From positions 68,747,534-68,811,533 of the forward strand of contig OX381719.1 in the NCBI GenBank assembly GCA_947462335.1: a DNA stretch of 64,000 nucleotides. Reading direction: 5' to 3'. Positions within the stretch are counted from its first letter, which is position 1. Every line of letters starts with the position of its first letter. Origin of the DNA: Harmothoe impar. Taxonomy: Eukaryota > Annelida > Polychaeta > Phyllodocida > Polynoidae. Shown here one piece after another: positions 1 through 13,229 of this stretch. A model generated the notes under the pieces. The model worked only from the letters and a program-made list of their open reading frames with translations, searched no databases and was not told where the DNA came from. The position numbers and the translations under genes were made by a program.

Positions 1-1370
1 AGTTCCCATGTATACTGTGACTAGCACCAAGCTTGCAGCTCCTAGAGTAGACACATCTTTAATTCACTTTGATAATACAAGTTTCCTATTTTGCAGCTGA
101 CATTTTATACATACCTTTTGAGAATTTAGGTTGCTATGGCTTCTCAATTTTCATACAACAAAAGCTCCTGAAATAGTTTTTGCAATAAAAAGCTAATGTA
201 AAAATGATAAAAACTTTATATAGAAATAATTAATCTTGGGTCAAGTACACAATTAGGCTGACATGACCAACTATTGCTGACTCTTGCTATTGGTTTCACA
301 AAGAGCAGAGGCATTACAGATAAGCACAGTGCATGCTTGATTTCAATGTACTCAACAAGGAACACCAAACTTGTGAGACTAAGGAAGCCAATTCTTTCTT
401 TTTATGTTGGTTCTTTGTACAGATTTGGTCATATTTAAATTAATTCTATAGCATATGTAAATCTACAAGGTGTTGGTGTGAATATTTTGCAATACTCCAC
501 ACCATTTATGGTCTGATGGTTGATAAATTCAGAACTGTGGTCTGTGCAAGCATAAATGCTTACAAATGTGTGCTGGCACACTGGTTAAAGCATCTATAAG
601 TTGGAGTGGCACCAGCACCATTGTACCTACTATGGAGCACATCAATGGTAGTTGAGATGAATTTTTCAGTACTTACAATAATACCGTTCCCCACTCACAC
701 ATTTCTATACACAGCACGCTTGGTCATTAAGAAATACATAAGGTTATTTCTATGTCAGCCAAGTATAAAGATGTTTTTATTTCAGTTCATTAATCTGTTC
801 AATAGATTACATGTTGGCACTTTGTGTGTATTTGACACAATTCTCATATTAACAACTACTAACTGAATCTTTGCTTTCCAGTGCAGAGAAATGAGGAGAG
901 AAACATTAGATTTAATCATCTACTGTTGATTAATATTGGCAACATTAGTGACATAAGTGCTTACTGTGTGACATCAGTGGGACATCAAACCTTCTGCCCA
1001 ACTCAAAACACTAAAAATTGTGATCTTCTCCGAACATTATGTGATGTATCCTGCTGAATGCAAAATGCGACTACATTAGACAAGTCACATTCTAATTGAA
1101 GCAGTTTAACATGAAGGTGGATGCATCACATGGCGCACTGGGATAGGGGTCAGTCTGTAAGGTAGGACTGTATGTAGCTTGTACAGGTGTTTACTCCCCA
1201 ACCCACACCTAGAGGGCAGCACTTTGCTGTGTTTACTCCCCAACCCACACCTAGAGGGCAGCACTTTGCTGTGTCTACTCCCCAACCCACACCTAGAGGG
1301 CAGCACTTTGCTACTCGTCCAGCCTGTGCTAGATGTGACAGTCGTTAATCTGCCATGTGTCCACTTTCAG
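1..1370. other. DIP2 intron (upstream part of the gene), no coding exon seen
   Basis: This AT-rich sequence precedes the first recognisable DIP2 exon. That exon begins after a TTTCAG acceptor in phase 0, so the stretch should be intron. I see no further DIP2 exon or conserved protein in either strand, apart from the 42-bp tandem repeat listed separately. Confidence 0.6.
1186..1312. repeat. 42-bp minisatellite, 3 copies
   Basis: Three near-identical units (core ACCCACACCTAGAGGGCAGC) lie in the DIP2 intron, about 60 bases before the 1371 exon. The splice site itself is not part of the unit. Short open frames across it are repeat artefacts. Confidence 0.9.
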
Positions 1371-4300
1371 GGTCAGCCCCAGGCCACCATGTCGTGTTCA
1401 CAGCTCCACAAGCGCGCTGAGCGCATCGGTGCACTGCTCATGGACAAGGGCAAGCTCAACACGGGCGACCACGTGGCACTCGTCTACCCACCAGGCCTCG
1501 ACCTCATCTGTGCGTTCTACGGCTGTCTCTATGTCGGTAAGTGCACATCCCACCTTGTCATAATTGTCACTTGTTGACCACAACTAATGTGGACCTATTC
1601 TGAGGGACAGGGCTACTTGTATCAGTTGGGTCTGGTGGCTTTCATCAGCTGAAATAGATTCTAGGTTCTAGAAATGTAAAGTTTAATACTCTTGTGTTTT
1701 TGAAGGTGTGGTGCCGGTGACAATACGGCCGCCCCATCCACAAAACATCTCCACCACGCTGCCCACCGTCAAGATGATTGTAGAAGTCAGCAAATCTAGC
1801 GCCATCCTCTCCAACTCAGGCATCATTAAGATGCTGAGGTCAAAGGTAAGAGTTGAATCTAGTACACTCTGGTAAAATACAGATGACTAAGGCAAAAGTA
1901 AATTCAACTATTTAATCAATTACATTCAAAACTTCTAAATTCTAAAATCAAATTGCTCTGAATTTTAAATCATATACCTCCTATACTGTGCCAGGAATGC
2001 GCAGGATATTATATGTTAAGGAATTAGCAATAGAAATAGCCCTCCCCTGTCATGTGACTAAAGCTGACTGTGTTTGCTGGCAGGAGGCAGCATCTATAGT
2101 GGAGATGAAGAATTGGCCGACATTGCTAGACACAGACGACCTCCCCAAGCGCCGGCTGGCGGTGGTCTACAGAGCGCCCACCCCAGAGATGATCTGCTAC
2201 CTGGACTTTAGTGTGTCCACAACAGGCATGCTGGCAGGTATCAAGGTATGTACCAGGCTGTTCTGACTCCAGTAGTGTCTGTTAGATCCATCTGCTGTGT
2301 GTTAACCATGACCCTGTCTAAACCAGGCAGCCACAATGCTGCCCCCTTCTGTCTGTACCATTTAGTGCGTCAGTCTGTGACCTGAGGTGACAGGGGGTAG
2401 TTTGTCTTTACCGTTTAGAACCTGAGACTAGTGCAAGTTCTGCTATTGGCAGCTACCACTTAACATTATCTTGTTCCCTTCAGATGTCACATGCTGCAGC
2501 GGCAGCCTTGTGTCGCTCCATGAAGATTCAGTGTGAGCTGTACCCGTCACGAGACGTGGCGCTCTGCCTCGACCCCTACACCGGACTCGGCTACACGCTA
2601 TGGGTCCTCAGCAGGTGTGTGCTACCTCTATTCTTTACGATAAACTAGCAGGCTCAGAGAAGGGCCACTCACCCGTAGGGTCCCATTATGTACAAGGGTT
2701 TACACCTACTCAGAATAAGAATCACTTTCACATAAGGTTTTGTAAGCTGATGTGAATATGCACATGGCACAATATTTCAGGTATCAGAATTACTTTCTGA
2801 AACCCCCAATACTGTTCCCATCATCATGCAGAGAAATCCATCAGCCATTATGAAGAGATGGGGTGTGTTCACCAAGGTGTCCTTTGTGTTTCAGTATCTA
2901 CTCTGGGCATCACTCCATCCTCATCCCGCCCTCAGAGGTAGAGATAAACCCGGCGCTCTGGCTGTCCATCGTGGGGCAGTATAAAGGTATGCCCGTTGTG
3001 TGACAACATCTTTGTGAATGCTGGACGTTGTGCATATGTGTTTGATACAACTAGTGATTGCTGCTCATCTACACCTGTTTAGCAGGTTTAGAGGCCTGAC
3101 TTGTAATGTAGATTGGTTTCCATTGCCTCCATTTCATATTTAATACCTTTTTGTCCATGCTACACTCAGATAAATCATAACATATTATGTCAATAAGTAA
3201 AACTCTAGTGCCTGTCCCTAAATATAGACATAAAATGACCCTAATCCATGTTGTACCTGTTACAGTGCGGGACACATTCTGTTCCTATGGGGTCATGGAA
3301 CTGTGCAGTAAAGGGCTCGGGACGTCCACCGCTGCGCTCAAAGCCAAAGGCATCAACTTGTCCTGTGTGCGCACGTGCTGCGTCATCGCTGAGGAGCGGC
3401 CCAGGATGCACCTGACCGGCTCCTTCTCCAAGTTGTTCTCCAACTTGGGGCTGTCTCCGCGCGCTGTCAGCACCAGTTTCGGCTGCAGGGTCAACGTTGG
3501 AATTTGTCTGCAGGTACGTGCTGGGGCTTTCATGTCTCACAGCCAGGGCTCATTTGTGGCCTTGATAAAATGACTTGAAGAGAAATGAGCAATATTTACA
3601 GTATTATTTTAACATGTATAGTTTTCCTAGCCTTAGTCTTACTATCAGCTTCTGTACAGAAACAGCCTTCAGTTTACAAAATGCCTTCAGGTGGGTTCCC
3701 TGTTAATGTCACTAAGTGTAGTATGTTTGTGTCTTCAGGGGGCCTCTAGTCCCGACCCTTCGACAGTGTACGTAGACATGCGAGCATTGAGGAACGACCG
3801 TGTGGCGTTGGTGGAGAAGGGAAGCCCCCACAGCCTCTGTGTCATGGAGTCCGGCAAAGTATGCACTTCTTCTGTCTTGGCATTATAGTGTGCCAACCTG
3901 TGTGTATCAAATTGTTATGTTGTCAGTGCTTCTGCAGTTCACATTATATTGTGTAATCTTGTGTGTCTATGATGCTACTTTTGGTACGTCCTCATGAGTG
4001 GTCCATTTTCCTTTTGCAGCTTTTGCCTGGGGTAAACGTAGTAATTGCGAACCCAGAAACGAAAGGACAATGTGCAGATTCACATCTTGGAGAGGTAAGT
4101 ATGCTATGAAGAGAGGGGGATGTCAATTAATTTCATATGTTTTCCTAATGCTGGGGTTAATATCTCAGTGCTCTTCTAATAATGAAGCACTGCATATCTC
4201 AATGCTAAAAGACTGAATTACAACCCATGTCTAATGATGAAGAACTCTTTGTATATTGATGCTGTAACACTGACCCCTCATGTTGTAGATCTGGGTAAGC

Positions 4301-5234
4301 AGCCCGCAGAATGCCAGCGGGTACTACACAATATACGGCGACGACTCCCTGCACGCCGACCACTTCGAGGCCCGGCTGGCAACAGGAGATGTGCACACCA
4401 CATACGCACGTACCGGCTACCTTGGGTTTATACGCAGGACCGAGATGACCCAGTCAGACGGAGGTCAGTATACTCTATATATTGGAATACACTAAGCTTT
4501 ACAGCTAGACACCTAAAATATGGTAATTCAGGCTTTACATCTAGAATATGGTAAATGCCCCTAACATTGACTCTAACCCTGCATTATACAACTGCTGTAC
4601 ATCTAGATGGTAGAACATGCTGTAGACTGGTGCACATTTATCAGCCACTTTAACGCTCCCATGTTTCTCCTCCGTTAGGTCGTCACGACGCCATCTTTGT
4701 GGTAGGAGCCCTGGATGAGACTGTGATGCTGCGTGGAATGCGCTACCACCCGATCGACATAGAAAACAGCGTCCTCCGCTGCCATCGCAAGATCTGCGAG
4801 TGGTAAGCCTTACTATACAAATAGTTCATATTATACTATGTTTATGCTGATATTTGCAGTGTGCTATGTTGCACATCATTGAGATAGTAGAATAGGCCTG
4901 TACATACACATATGAACTCTGTTGATCTGTCAGTGCAATGCTGTACACATAGCTCTAAACCACTGTGTTGTCTTGTTTCAGTGCGGTGTTCACGTGGACG
5001 AACCTTCTTGTCGTGGTGGTGGAGCTGGATGGACATGAGAACGAGGCTCTGGATTTGGTTCCCTTGGTAACCAACGTTGTGCTTGAGGAACATTACCTGA
5101 TTGTGGGTGTGGTGGTGGTGGTGGACCCAGGCGTGGTCCCCATCAACTCTCGTGGTGAGAAACAGAGGATGCATCTTCGAGACGGCTTCCTTGCAGACCA
5201 ACTTGACCCCATCTACGTGGCCTACAACATGTAG
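1371..5234 (+). CDS. DIP2: DIP2 (disco-interacting protein 2), C-terminal 561 residues in 11 exons; 5' part outside window
   Basis: Exons: 1371-1536, 1706-1845, 2084-2245, 2484-2614, 2895-2986, 3266-3513, 3739-3858, 4020-4094, 4289-4463, 4679-4802, 4982-5234 (TAG stop). Every junction is GT-AG and phases agree throughout. The protein is the second AMP-binding (adenylate-forming, FAAL-like) domain of DIP2. Recognisable blocks are TTGMLAGIKMSHAAA (2216-2498), FCSYGVMELCSKGLG (3279-3322), VSTSFGCRVNVGICLQ (3468-3513), ARTGYLGFIRR (around 4410-4440), LRGMRYHPIDIENSV (4729-4772) and the highly conserved tail INSRGEKQRMHLRDGF...VAYNM. Family knowledge: DIP2 proteins have an N-terminal DMAP1-binding region and two tandem adenylate-forming domains. 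They act in lipid (diacylglycerol) metabolism and in neuronal morphogenesis. Only the last third is here; full animal DIP2 is about 1550-1600 residues. The missing exons should lie left of position 1. Which vertebrate paralogue it resembles most (DIP2A, B or C) cannot be judged here. Confidence 0.95.
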
Positions 5235-8200
5235 GCTGCTGCACTGTTAGGTCGATGCTTCACACCAGTGTACATAGCCATATAATTATACATATATACA
5301 TATAATCTACTACACAGCCCTGCCGCAGCGGCACACCAACAACAACAAAGGACACCTTCCTGCACTGCCAGCAGACTGGTACAGACAGCCACTCATGTGG
5401 ATACACCATGACAACAGTGTACACACTGGGCTCACACTGGGCTAGCTCTGAGTCTGTGTGGGTTCACACTGGGCTAGCTCTGAGCCTGGGTTCACACTGG
5501 GCTTGTTCTGACTGTGTGGGCTCATGCCAGGCTAGCTCTGAGTCAGTATGGGCTCACGCTGGGCTAGCAGCTCTGACTGTGTGGGCTCATGCCAGGCTAG
5601 CTCTGAGTCTATGTGGGCTCACACAGGGCTAGCTCTGTGTGGGTCCATGCCAGGCTAGCTCTGAGTCTGTGTGGGCTCACACTGGGCTAGCTCTGTGTGG
5701 TTCCATGCTGGGCTAGCTCTGAGTCTGTGTGGGCTCACACTGGGCTAGCTCTGAGTCTGTATGGGCTACCTCTGACTGCGTGTCACGTACAACCTGAATG
5801 GATCCACACCTGGGTTGGACAACGCTGGTCACAGGAATGAGAAGGGGTCAGTTTGTGGACGGTGATCCTCACAAAGAGGCACACCCTGAAGGACTTTTTC
5901 CAGGTCAAAGAACATTTCTAATTATTGCAAAAAAATAATCCCATGGAAAATGGTTTACAATGGCAGAATGAAAAACTGAGAAAAGGCGAGGTTAGAATCT
6001 TATATCCACACCGGTAAATTGAACAATTTCCAAGAAAGCATTATCATTCATGAGGTCAAGCTATTGCTTTAGGAGTATTGAATTTAATAGAAGAGAAATT
6101 CTATGGACATGAAAGTTGTTTGAACTCTAGCTGAATATATCATTCCTCCCATAGAGTGGTCTGCATCTGTCAGAGTATTACCCAGATGCAAGCCTTGTCT
6201 GCCCCTGTTTAAAAGCGGCCAACAAGTTTTCAGGTTTGTTCTTACCGATATTAGTCTTAGTATCGGAGGGACGCTCATAGATATGAACATTGTACCATTG
6301 TATACAAATTATATAACCTGTTAGGTGAGAGGAAAGTTTGTAAAAGAAGCATGGAATGACATAGTCCAGGTCATTTGTTGTTGGGCATCATAGGAGAAGG
6401 TTTGTGTATCATAGACTGGAAGAATCCCATTATTTATAGCATTAAAGATGGCTGCCGCTGTGTGGTTTTGTACTGTGGCGCCGCCTGATGTACATGTGTA
6501 TTAGTGTACTACAGGAGACAAGCACCCTGCTGGGGGTGGTGTACAGCGGTTAATGCTGACCGCCCCCCTGTGTCTGGGGGAAGTAGGTATTAGGTAGTCA
6601 CACCCTTACCGCCAACCACCCCAGCATGTCTGCATGTATTATATCTAACTGCTTCAGGTTGCCATCTGGTGGAGAACACACAAACTACCATGTCAAGTGC
6701 CATCTGGTGGTAGTGGTAGTGAAACATTGAAGTAGAACTTATTGGACTGAGGAGTTTTTACAATTTAAGTACCCATGGGTAGGCAACACATACATATAAA
6801 TCCAAGCTTGTCTTATCTTGCAACACATGCTCATTTCTGGCCAGCTTTCTTCTGTTTTCTTCATATCTGGATTAACAAATAAAGGAATTGCTAACTTTAC
6901 CAATTAAAAGTCCCATAAAATGTGATTAGGAATGTACTATATAACTTTGACATGACATTCCCTCATCTGATATTGGACAATGTCTTAATTGAGTAGACAG
7001 GATAAAGTAAACTATTGAGGTGTGTGCTTGTGTAACAACCACTGTCAGTACACAAGACATACTCAGCACATTCTGATTAATCTGTTATTTGTTGCCATGA
7101 CAGGCAATGTGGGGTGGGGAGGGGGCTATGGATCACACAGCTGTAACAGACTGGTATTGGTATACAGAGGGTCTGTATCAAGGATCAGTTATATGTATCT
7201 GCCTGCCGACAAACCCCATTTGTTACCAGCATTCTGATTGGCTGCATACACATGCTACCTACATTCTGATTGGTAGCTGCTGAGGATTCTATTATTGACA
7301 TTAAACCCCAACTTGTGGGGCTTCATTGAAAAGTTCATATTTAGGAGATATATATATATATATATAAATGTTTCATGGTAAAGATGTTTGAGGCATGCTT
7401 CTAAAACATTGAGTGTCCTCCTTCGGTGTTACAGTCATTATACGGAGGTAGCACAGAACGAGGATCTATATATAATCATTCTCCATAGGCACTGCCTCTA
7501 CTAGGATAATGACAGGAGGTTCTACTGTAATAGGCCTGTAAGGTCTAGTGGTGTTTGTTTATAACAGGAATAGGGGGAGGGTAAATGGAAGTGAATGTGT
7601 TATGGAAACCTTCTGTCAGTGTCCACCCTAAGCAAGTTTATCTGTCTGCGAGGAGAAGAATTAGTTCTTTTGTGTGTGTCTCAACTTACGATATCTAAAA
7701 CTGTGTGTAAATGTATAGAGTGTACATAGACTATTGTTGTTCCGAGGGCTCATAAGGGCAAAGTGAAGCGACTTATATATACGTGAAACGGTGAGTGGTC
7801 AGTAGGGGACAGTGGAGCACTTCAGGGCCGGTTGTTAACCCTTAACACCCAGATATCTAATTTAAAACACAAGAAACACTGAAATTAGGCAATAACTGAT
7901 GACCATAGTCATATCAAGTTGAATTTAGATCAGGTCTGCTATCATCTCTAAATGTTTAAAAACTATTTTGGTATTCTGTTCAAACTGGTGCCTATCTATC
8001 AAGACAAGTAGTGCCAAGATGTCAGCCTAGCTCCAAACATGGCGGGTTAGGAGGGGAGGCCGCCCTGTGCTGCTCCTTGGGGTAGGAGGAATGACTGAGC
8101 CTGGGTGCGATGACAACGGGCGTTTTATATTACCGTACCTTTTTGTATAGACTTTGTCCTATTGTAGAGAAACTCAAGTCCCAGCAGCGAAGGACGTGGT

Positions 8201-9365
8201 TTTAACTAGGTTATACACTGATTATTACAGTTAATACTAAGACAATAACAATGTGAATGAAAGTGGAGCAGGGTGAGTGCAGTTTGTTGTCACTGCCGGT
8301 GACAGGACACAATGTCACCGCTGTATAACTGCCAACTTGTAAGCCGACTACTACTGAGCCCCACCAGTCCCTGTGCTGCTGTAGCTGCTGTAGTGACGGC
8401 GGTCCCAAGTGGTAGCTGAATAAGTTTGCAGCCAGCACCGCCAGCGGCTCATGCTGCTTGGGCACACTTTCTGTTCGTGAATTCCAGTGTCGTCATCACC
8501 ATCATCTTTTTTTATTTATTTTCCTTGTTTTTTTTATATATTCATATTGCTTATGGCATGAGAAATGGGAGGGGGGTTACTGTTGTTCATATATTGTTTA
8601 TGTTTTTCTCGCCGTGATTATCAGGGAGAGTGAATGACGCCAGTCAACATTTTCCTTTTCTCTCCTTTCCACTGAAATAGTTATGATTGTGAAAGCATAA
8701 TAGTGAAATTCTAAAGAAAAAAAGGTTTTGTGGGGACCACTAGTTTGTGTTTCATTTGTCTACATTATCATGAAAGATTGAAGCAACATTATTCTTGTGT
8801 CTGTTGTCAATCTATGCAGTTAACAGACCTGTTTTGTATGTGGCACATAATGAGGTGACATGTTCTGCCTGTTTGGTGGGTTCTGTGTCTGTGAGTTTGT
8901 TATCTATATCTACATGATGGTGTATGTATGGTGGCTGCTGTACTGAGAGAGGAGAGCCGCACCTTGGCCGCCATGTGGGGCCTGTACAGACTGCCGTCTA
9001 CCGGGTAACACACCAACATCCAGTCACACACACCGCCCCACTGCAGCCTAGTACACTTATTGTCACAAACTACTTGAGCATCTTCATTTCAATGTGATCA
9101 TTTTGCTAGTTAGGGGGAAGAAATAATTCATTTGCAGTCATGTTATGGACACTATAGAGGAAGTTATGTCAACTCTGACCCCTATGTGGCCAGTGTTTGC
9201 AGCATTTCCCACCAGGTGACACAACTGCCTTTACAGCTTAATTTTATGTGAGGAACAAAACCCAGACAGCAGTACTATTATGTAAGCAACAAAAACCTGT
9301 GTCAGATATGTATGATATAAAAGTGAACTCCTCTTAATAATAAACTGAATGTCTTGCTTCTATAA
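5235..9365 (+). other. probable long DIP2 3' UTR and downstream sequence
   Basis: About 4.1 kb follows the DIP2 stop with no supported ORF. Interspersed element families common elsewhere in the window are absent until about 9.4 kb, which fits a long 3' UTR. Candidate polyadenylation signals include AATAAA at 9339-9344 and another near 6880. It holds the 5.4-5.77 kb minisatellite and an (AT)n run near 7350. The UTR end is inferred only; RNA reads would settle it. Confidence 0.4.
5420..5770. repeat. about 32-bp minisatellite (GGGCTCACACTGGGCTAGCT core), roughly 11 imperfect copies
   Basis: Imperfect tandem units built on GGGCTAGCTCTGAGTCTGTG start about 190 bases after the DIP2 stop codon. Units vary in length by small internal deletions. 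No coding potential is implied. Confidence 0.9.
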
Positions 9366-9499
9366 CTTGTGGTGTGTGTTATTATTTCTGTTAATTGACC
9401 AATTTAAGGTTAATAGGGATGTGGGTGTTTGCCCTGAGAGGTAAGGGGGAGGTGCTTCAGTGGGGAGGGGGGAATTTAATCCCGTAAGGGCCCCTGAGT

Positions 9500-9760
9500 G
9501 AACTAATGCCTTTGGTTGTCATGATGTATGATTGCAGCCCTAGTAAATCAACTAGTCAGTGTTGCATTAAATCATCATGCTGACCCTACAGGATTGATAC
9601 ACTTCCAAAGAAGTGTAACTGTGTGCATTAATGCATCATGCCTCTAGTGGTCATGATGCATAAATGCAGCCCTGGCAAGTGACTAGTCAGTGTTGCATTC
9701 AAGCATCATGCTGACCCTATGGGGCTGATACACTTCCAATGGAGTGTAACCCTTTTAGGG
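9500..9760. repeat. two copies of a 120-130 bp dispersed repeat (TGATGCA/CATCATGC type)
   Basis: Two adjacent diverged copies contain GTTGTCATGATG, a TGCAGCCCT block, GTGTTGCATT and a CATCATGCTGACCCTA block. The same unit recurs twice at 13.69-13.97 kb. It is probably a short interspersed or MITE-like family; no clear ends or target duplication could be fixed. Confidence 0.6.
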
Positions 9761-10469
9761 CCACCATATGAAGTTTTTTCTTGCTCTAACTAAAATTACA
9801 TGCAGGTATTAAAGGTAGCCTAAATAAGTCCCAGATCTGAGATTTTAAAGCTCAATTCCCCTTATTAGTGGAGATATATGGAGAACAACATTTTCGCCCA
9901 TCCTTCAAGCTTGCGAGGGATAATGGGGGTGTACCCTGATTTTTTTTTTCTCACGTGTCCATATGACCTAATTAGGTGCCCTATGACGCAGATCCCAACC
10001 TAGCAGTTGAAGCCCAATAATTATGGTAGTACCGTGAGTTTTAGGAACAGAGACCAAAGTCAAGGGCTTTCCTTGTTCTGACAAGAAAACATAAAATTTT
10101 CCCTTTAAATACTTACCGGGTTACAGCACACCTTTAGTCACAGATGTTGCTATTAGAATCAATTTGTTGCTATTAGAGTGCAGAACATGGGTCCCCCAGT
10201 TAACAAAAAAAAGTGTTTTTTTTACTATCATATTAAGAAAAGGGGGGTTCGGGGTAGCCACTATAAGCAGCCCTGTCTGTAAACTCGCACCGGCGATAGA
10301 CTGCAGTGATAGGCCTACAGATGATAATTAATCTAGGTTCGGGGGCACAGAATTACGGCCTCACCTTCTACTCGTGAAAGCACCGAGGCTACATACCAAA
10401 ACGCGTGGACCTTTGTCTTTTTTATAAAGAAAGCTAACGTTTGTAGCTGGGTCCCCCTTAAGGTCGGAA

Positions 10470-10615
10470 AGTCGCCGAAATGAAGGGCACCAGGTCACAA
10501 AGTCGCCTTTTTGGACTATTTTCGAAAACCAAATTTGTCCAAAAGTCGCCAGGTCACTGTTCCAGGACCAGGTCGCCTGGAAAACAGGCCGGGTCGCCAG
10601 GTCGCTCTTGACCCC
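10470..10615. repeat. dispersed repeat with GGTCGCC/AAGTCGCC motifs
   Basis: AAAGTCGCC, AGGTCACTG and GGTCGCC motifs repeat at short intervals. Related sequence in the opposite orientation (CGACCTGGCGACCTGGG) occurs at 11840-12030, 30810-30970 and 53940-53990, marking a dispersed family with internal subrepeats. Confidence 0.55.
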
Positions 10616-11199
10616 TCTGCAGTCACATCTAGTGTTTATAAAGAAAGCTAACATGTGTAGGCAGGGCGAGACAGGCTGGAGCAGAAATGGTGAAATTGAT
10701 GAAATGAATCAACTTACCTGCTCCGTTTCTTCGTGGGGTTAGCTTCACGTTTATTCTCCAGTAGCCTACTGCAGTAGCCTGGCCCTAGCCTCCCTAGCCG
10801 GGCTCCCTAGGCCCAACATCTTCATTGACGTCGTACATACTCGATAGGCCTACTTCCAAACGTAGCTAAATAAATCTTCGTTTTCAAATAAGAAAGTAGA
10901 TCTAGACTCTAGGCCTATTTCAATGTAAGCAGCCTAGCCCTACGGTCTCTGTAAAACTCCGTAGGCCTATATAAAATCGAATATTGGTGTGAGTTTATGA
11001 AAATGTCGACACGGACGTTCTGGCCCCCGAATCCCGATGGCGACAATAACGTAAAATCTCACGAGAAGCGTCGTCATGATGACGTAGGCCTAGTGGATCA
11101 ATGATGATGTTAGGTGTTCTGGCTAGGCCTACTCGCTCCACGGGCATTTTTCATTTGCTTTTCAACAAACTACCTTACCAAGCGCTGCCGTATTGCATT

Positions 11200-11330
11200 C
11201 TTGAAATAAAAGTTTTTCGTCGTGACGTCATGACATGATGACGGGTGATGACAACGTACGTCATGACGTCACACCATAACGACGTTGATACCCGACTATA
11301 AAAGCGCTGGTTGGCGTTTTCCGTTCGTCA
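11200..11330 (+). promoter_or_regulatory. putative promoter: two CRE palindromes, several ATGACG half-sites and a TATA box
   Basis: TGACGTCA occurs at 11223-11230 and 11264-11271, with more TGATGACG and ACGTCAT half-sites between them. TATAAAAG follows at 11297-11304. The arrangement is that of an ATF/CREB-driven TATA promoter firing rightwards, with a start expected near 11325-11335. No recognisable gene follows, only a 31-codon ORF. It could also be the promoter of a transposable element. Confidence 0.45.
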
Positions 11331-11378
11331 GTTGTCGTTCGGACTGGACCCGTCACGACGTTGATCTGGATTTACGAA

Positions 11379-11474
11379 ATGGTTTCCTCGTTCAATCGTT
11401 CACAGACAACAACGGAGATAAGTGGACTGGTACTGTTTTATTGCGGACTGATTATTGCCCGATCCCTTCTTTAA
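11379..11474 (+). CDS. speculative 31-codon ORF downstream of the CRE/TATA promoter
   Basis: ATG at 11379 lies about 75 bases after the TATA box and opens a 31-residue frame ending TAA at 11474. The C-terminal half is hydrophobic (ISGLVLFYCGLIIARSLL), like one membrane segment. No homology is recognised. The frame may be chance, or the start of a spliced transcript or transposon. Reported only because of its position after a convincing promoter. Confidence 0.15.
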   Translation: MVSSFNRSQTTTEISGLVLFYCGLIIARSLL

Positions 11475-11839
11475 TTTGATTTTAATACCAGCGCATGAAT
11501 GGCGCATGTGACTCACATTGTGAGCATTAGAGTAGAATTTAATGCAATGGTTTACAAATGTGGCCAGATTTTAAACCTTTAAACCGCTCTATATCTGTGA
11601 ATAATTGGAGTAGAGACTTGATATTATGCTTGTTGGAATCGTACAGTTTAGATCTACATGATCAGTGCGTTTGTTAAAGGCTCCGGGCTATGTAAGAATA
11701 TCATGGAAACCCCCCATAGCATAGGCCTATAAATGTCACCCGGAAATGTGACGTTATTTCCATAGGCCTATCCACCCTTTGCTTTGTCGTGGGCCTGGGT
11801 CATTGGCAAACGTTTACGATGTCTAATTATGTGGGTCCA

Positions 11840-12030
11840 GATGGGTCAAAAGCGACCTGGCGACCTGGGCTGTTTTGGAGGCGACTTCCGACCTAAGCCT
11901 AAGGCAATAATTTAAGCGACCTGGCGACTTTTGGATATAATTTACTATAGATTAAAGGGTCCAAAAAAGTGACTTTTCGACCTGGACCCCTTAATTTCGG
12001 CGACTTTCCGACCTCAGGGGGGGACCCATC
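11840..12030. repeat. dispersed repeat, CGACCTGGCGACCTGGGC family
   Basis: The block begins near AAAAGCGACCTGGCGACCTG and ends near a GGGGGGGACCCATCTGCACC segment. It matches 30810-30970 closely, including the shared GACCCCTCTGCACCCCC-type end. Confidence 0.6.
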
Positions 12031-13229
12031 TGCACCCCCAATTATCTGATCCAAATAGAGATTTAGATGATTCCTGTCAAATACGGGTAAATTTATTGAG
12101 GGAATTCTACTCAAAACGCTATAACTATATGATAGCTGAAAGATCATGAATCGACGTACATTGGTTGTCATATATTTAACCTGTTTCAACATGCTTTTGC
12201 AGTTTTGATTAGCGAATATCTCAAAAAGAAGGCTCTGAATTTTAAGATTTTTTCCCGAAAATTTTTTGAATAGGACAAGTAAAGGATTTTCCGAATCATT
12301 TTAGATTGTGTGCTGCTACTTCTAGACTGGCATAGACCAATTCTTCAAGAAAGGGTCACTTTTTCATAATAAAGTTGTGTTGACTTTGGTTTTTAGGGAG
12401 TGCTCATTTTTTTTACAAGGGGCCCCCGTGGGGCCATCCATAAAAAAAACTCTGTTTCCGGTCCAGCAGGTGGCCTAAAAAAAGCTCACCCGGGCGGCCG
12501 CAAAAATTATTTTTTTCCAATTTTTTTTCCCCGAGGGCGAGGGTAGTGATGGTCCTACCAAGACATACTGATACATGTTTGAAACGGTGCTAAAACATAT
12601 CTGTTTCTGAACACTGACATTTTGCTAGTATATAACAATACATAGACATACACCAAGCCCTGTCCCGGACTCCCTGGGCTATCTGCAGAGAGTGCATTTA
12701 AAAAAAAATCTAAATACCCAACTAATGGGGGGGGGGGGGTGTCTACCCACGGTACACAGTATAAATCATAAGTGATTACAAACCACCCCCAGTGATCACT
12801 GGCAAGTATGGGGTCTGGAGTTGCACCTTATCTGGGCCGAGATAAGACCGGCCCCAGTCAGTCAGATATAGGAGAAGTGCCCCACTACTGAGGTGATGCA
12901 GCCTCATCCTACCATGGGAGGGACTGTATGGTAGCATGTATTCTGATAAGATCTTTTATTTGTAAGATCTTTTTGATAAATTTGATGATACATATACTTA
13001 CTGGTATATCATATTGGGTTTATCATAGGACTCTCACTTTAACACTTTTTGCAAAAAAAAAGTTTGCTACCTTTTGGACCCACTCTAAAAAAAAAAAATC
13101 TTTTAATTGCCGGCCGGGTAGCCTTGAAAAAAGATCTCACCCGGCCGGTCGACCGGAAACAGAATTTTTTTATTCATGGCCTGGTGGTGGTGGATTGGCG
13201 GGGAGGAGGGGGGATGATCTATTTAATAG

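Noticed and set aside
5408..5632. 74-codon ORF after the DIP2 stop
   Set aside because: Translation of the GGGCTAGCTCTGAG minisatellite in the presumed 3' UTR.
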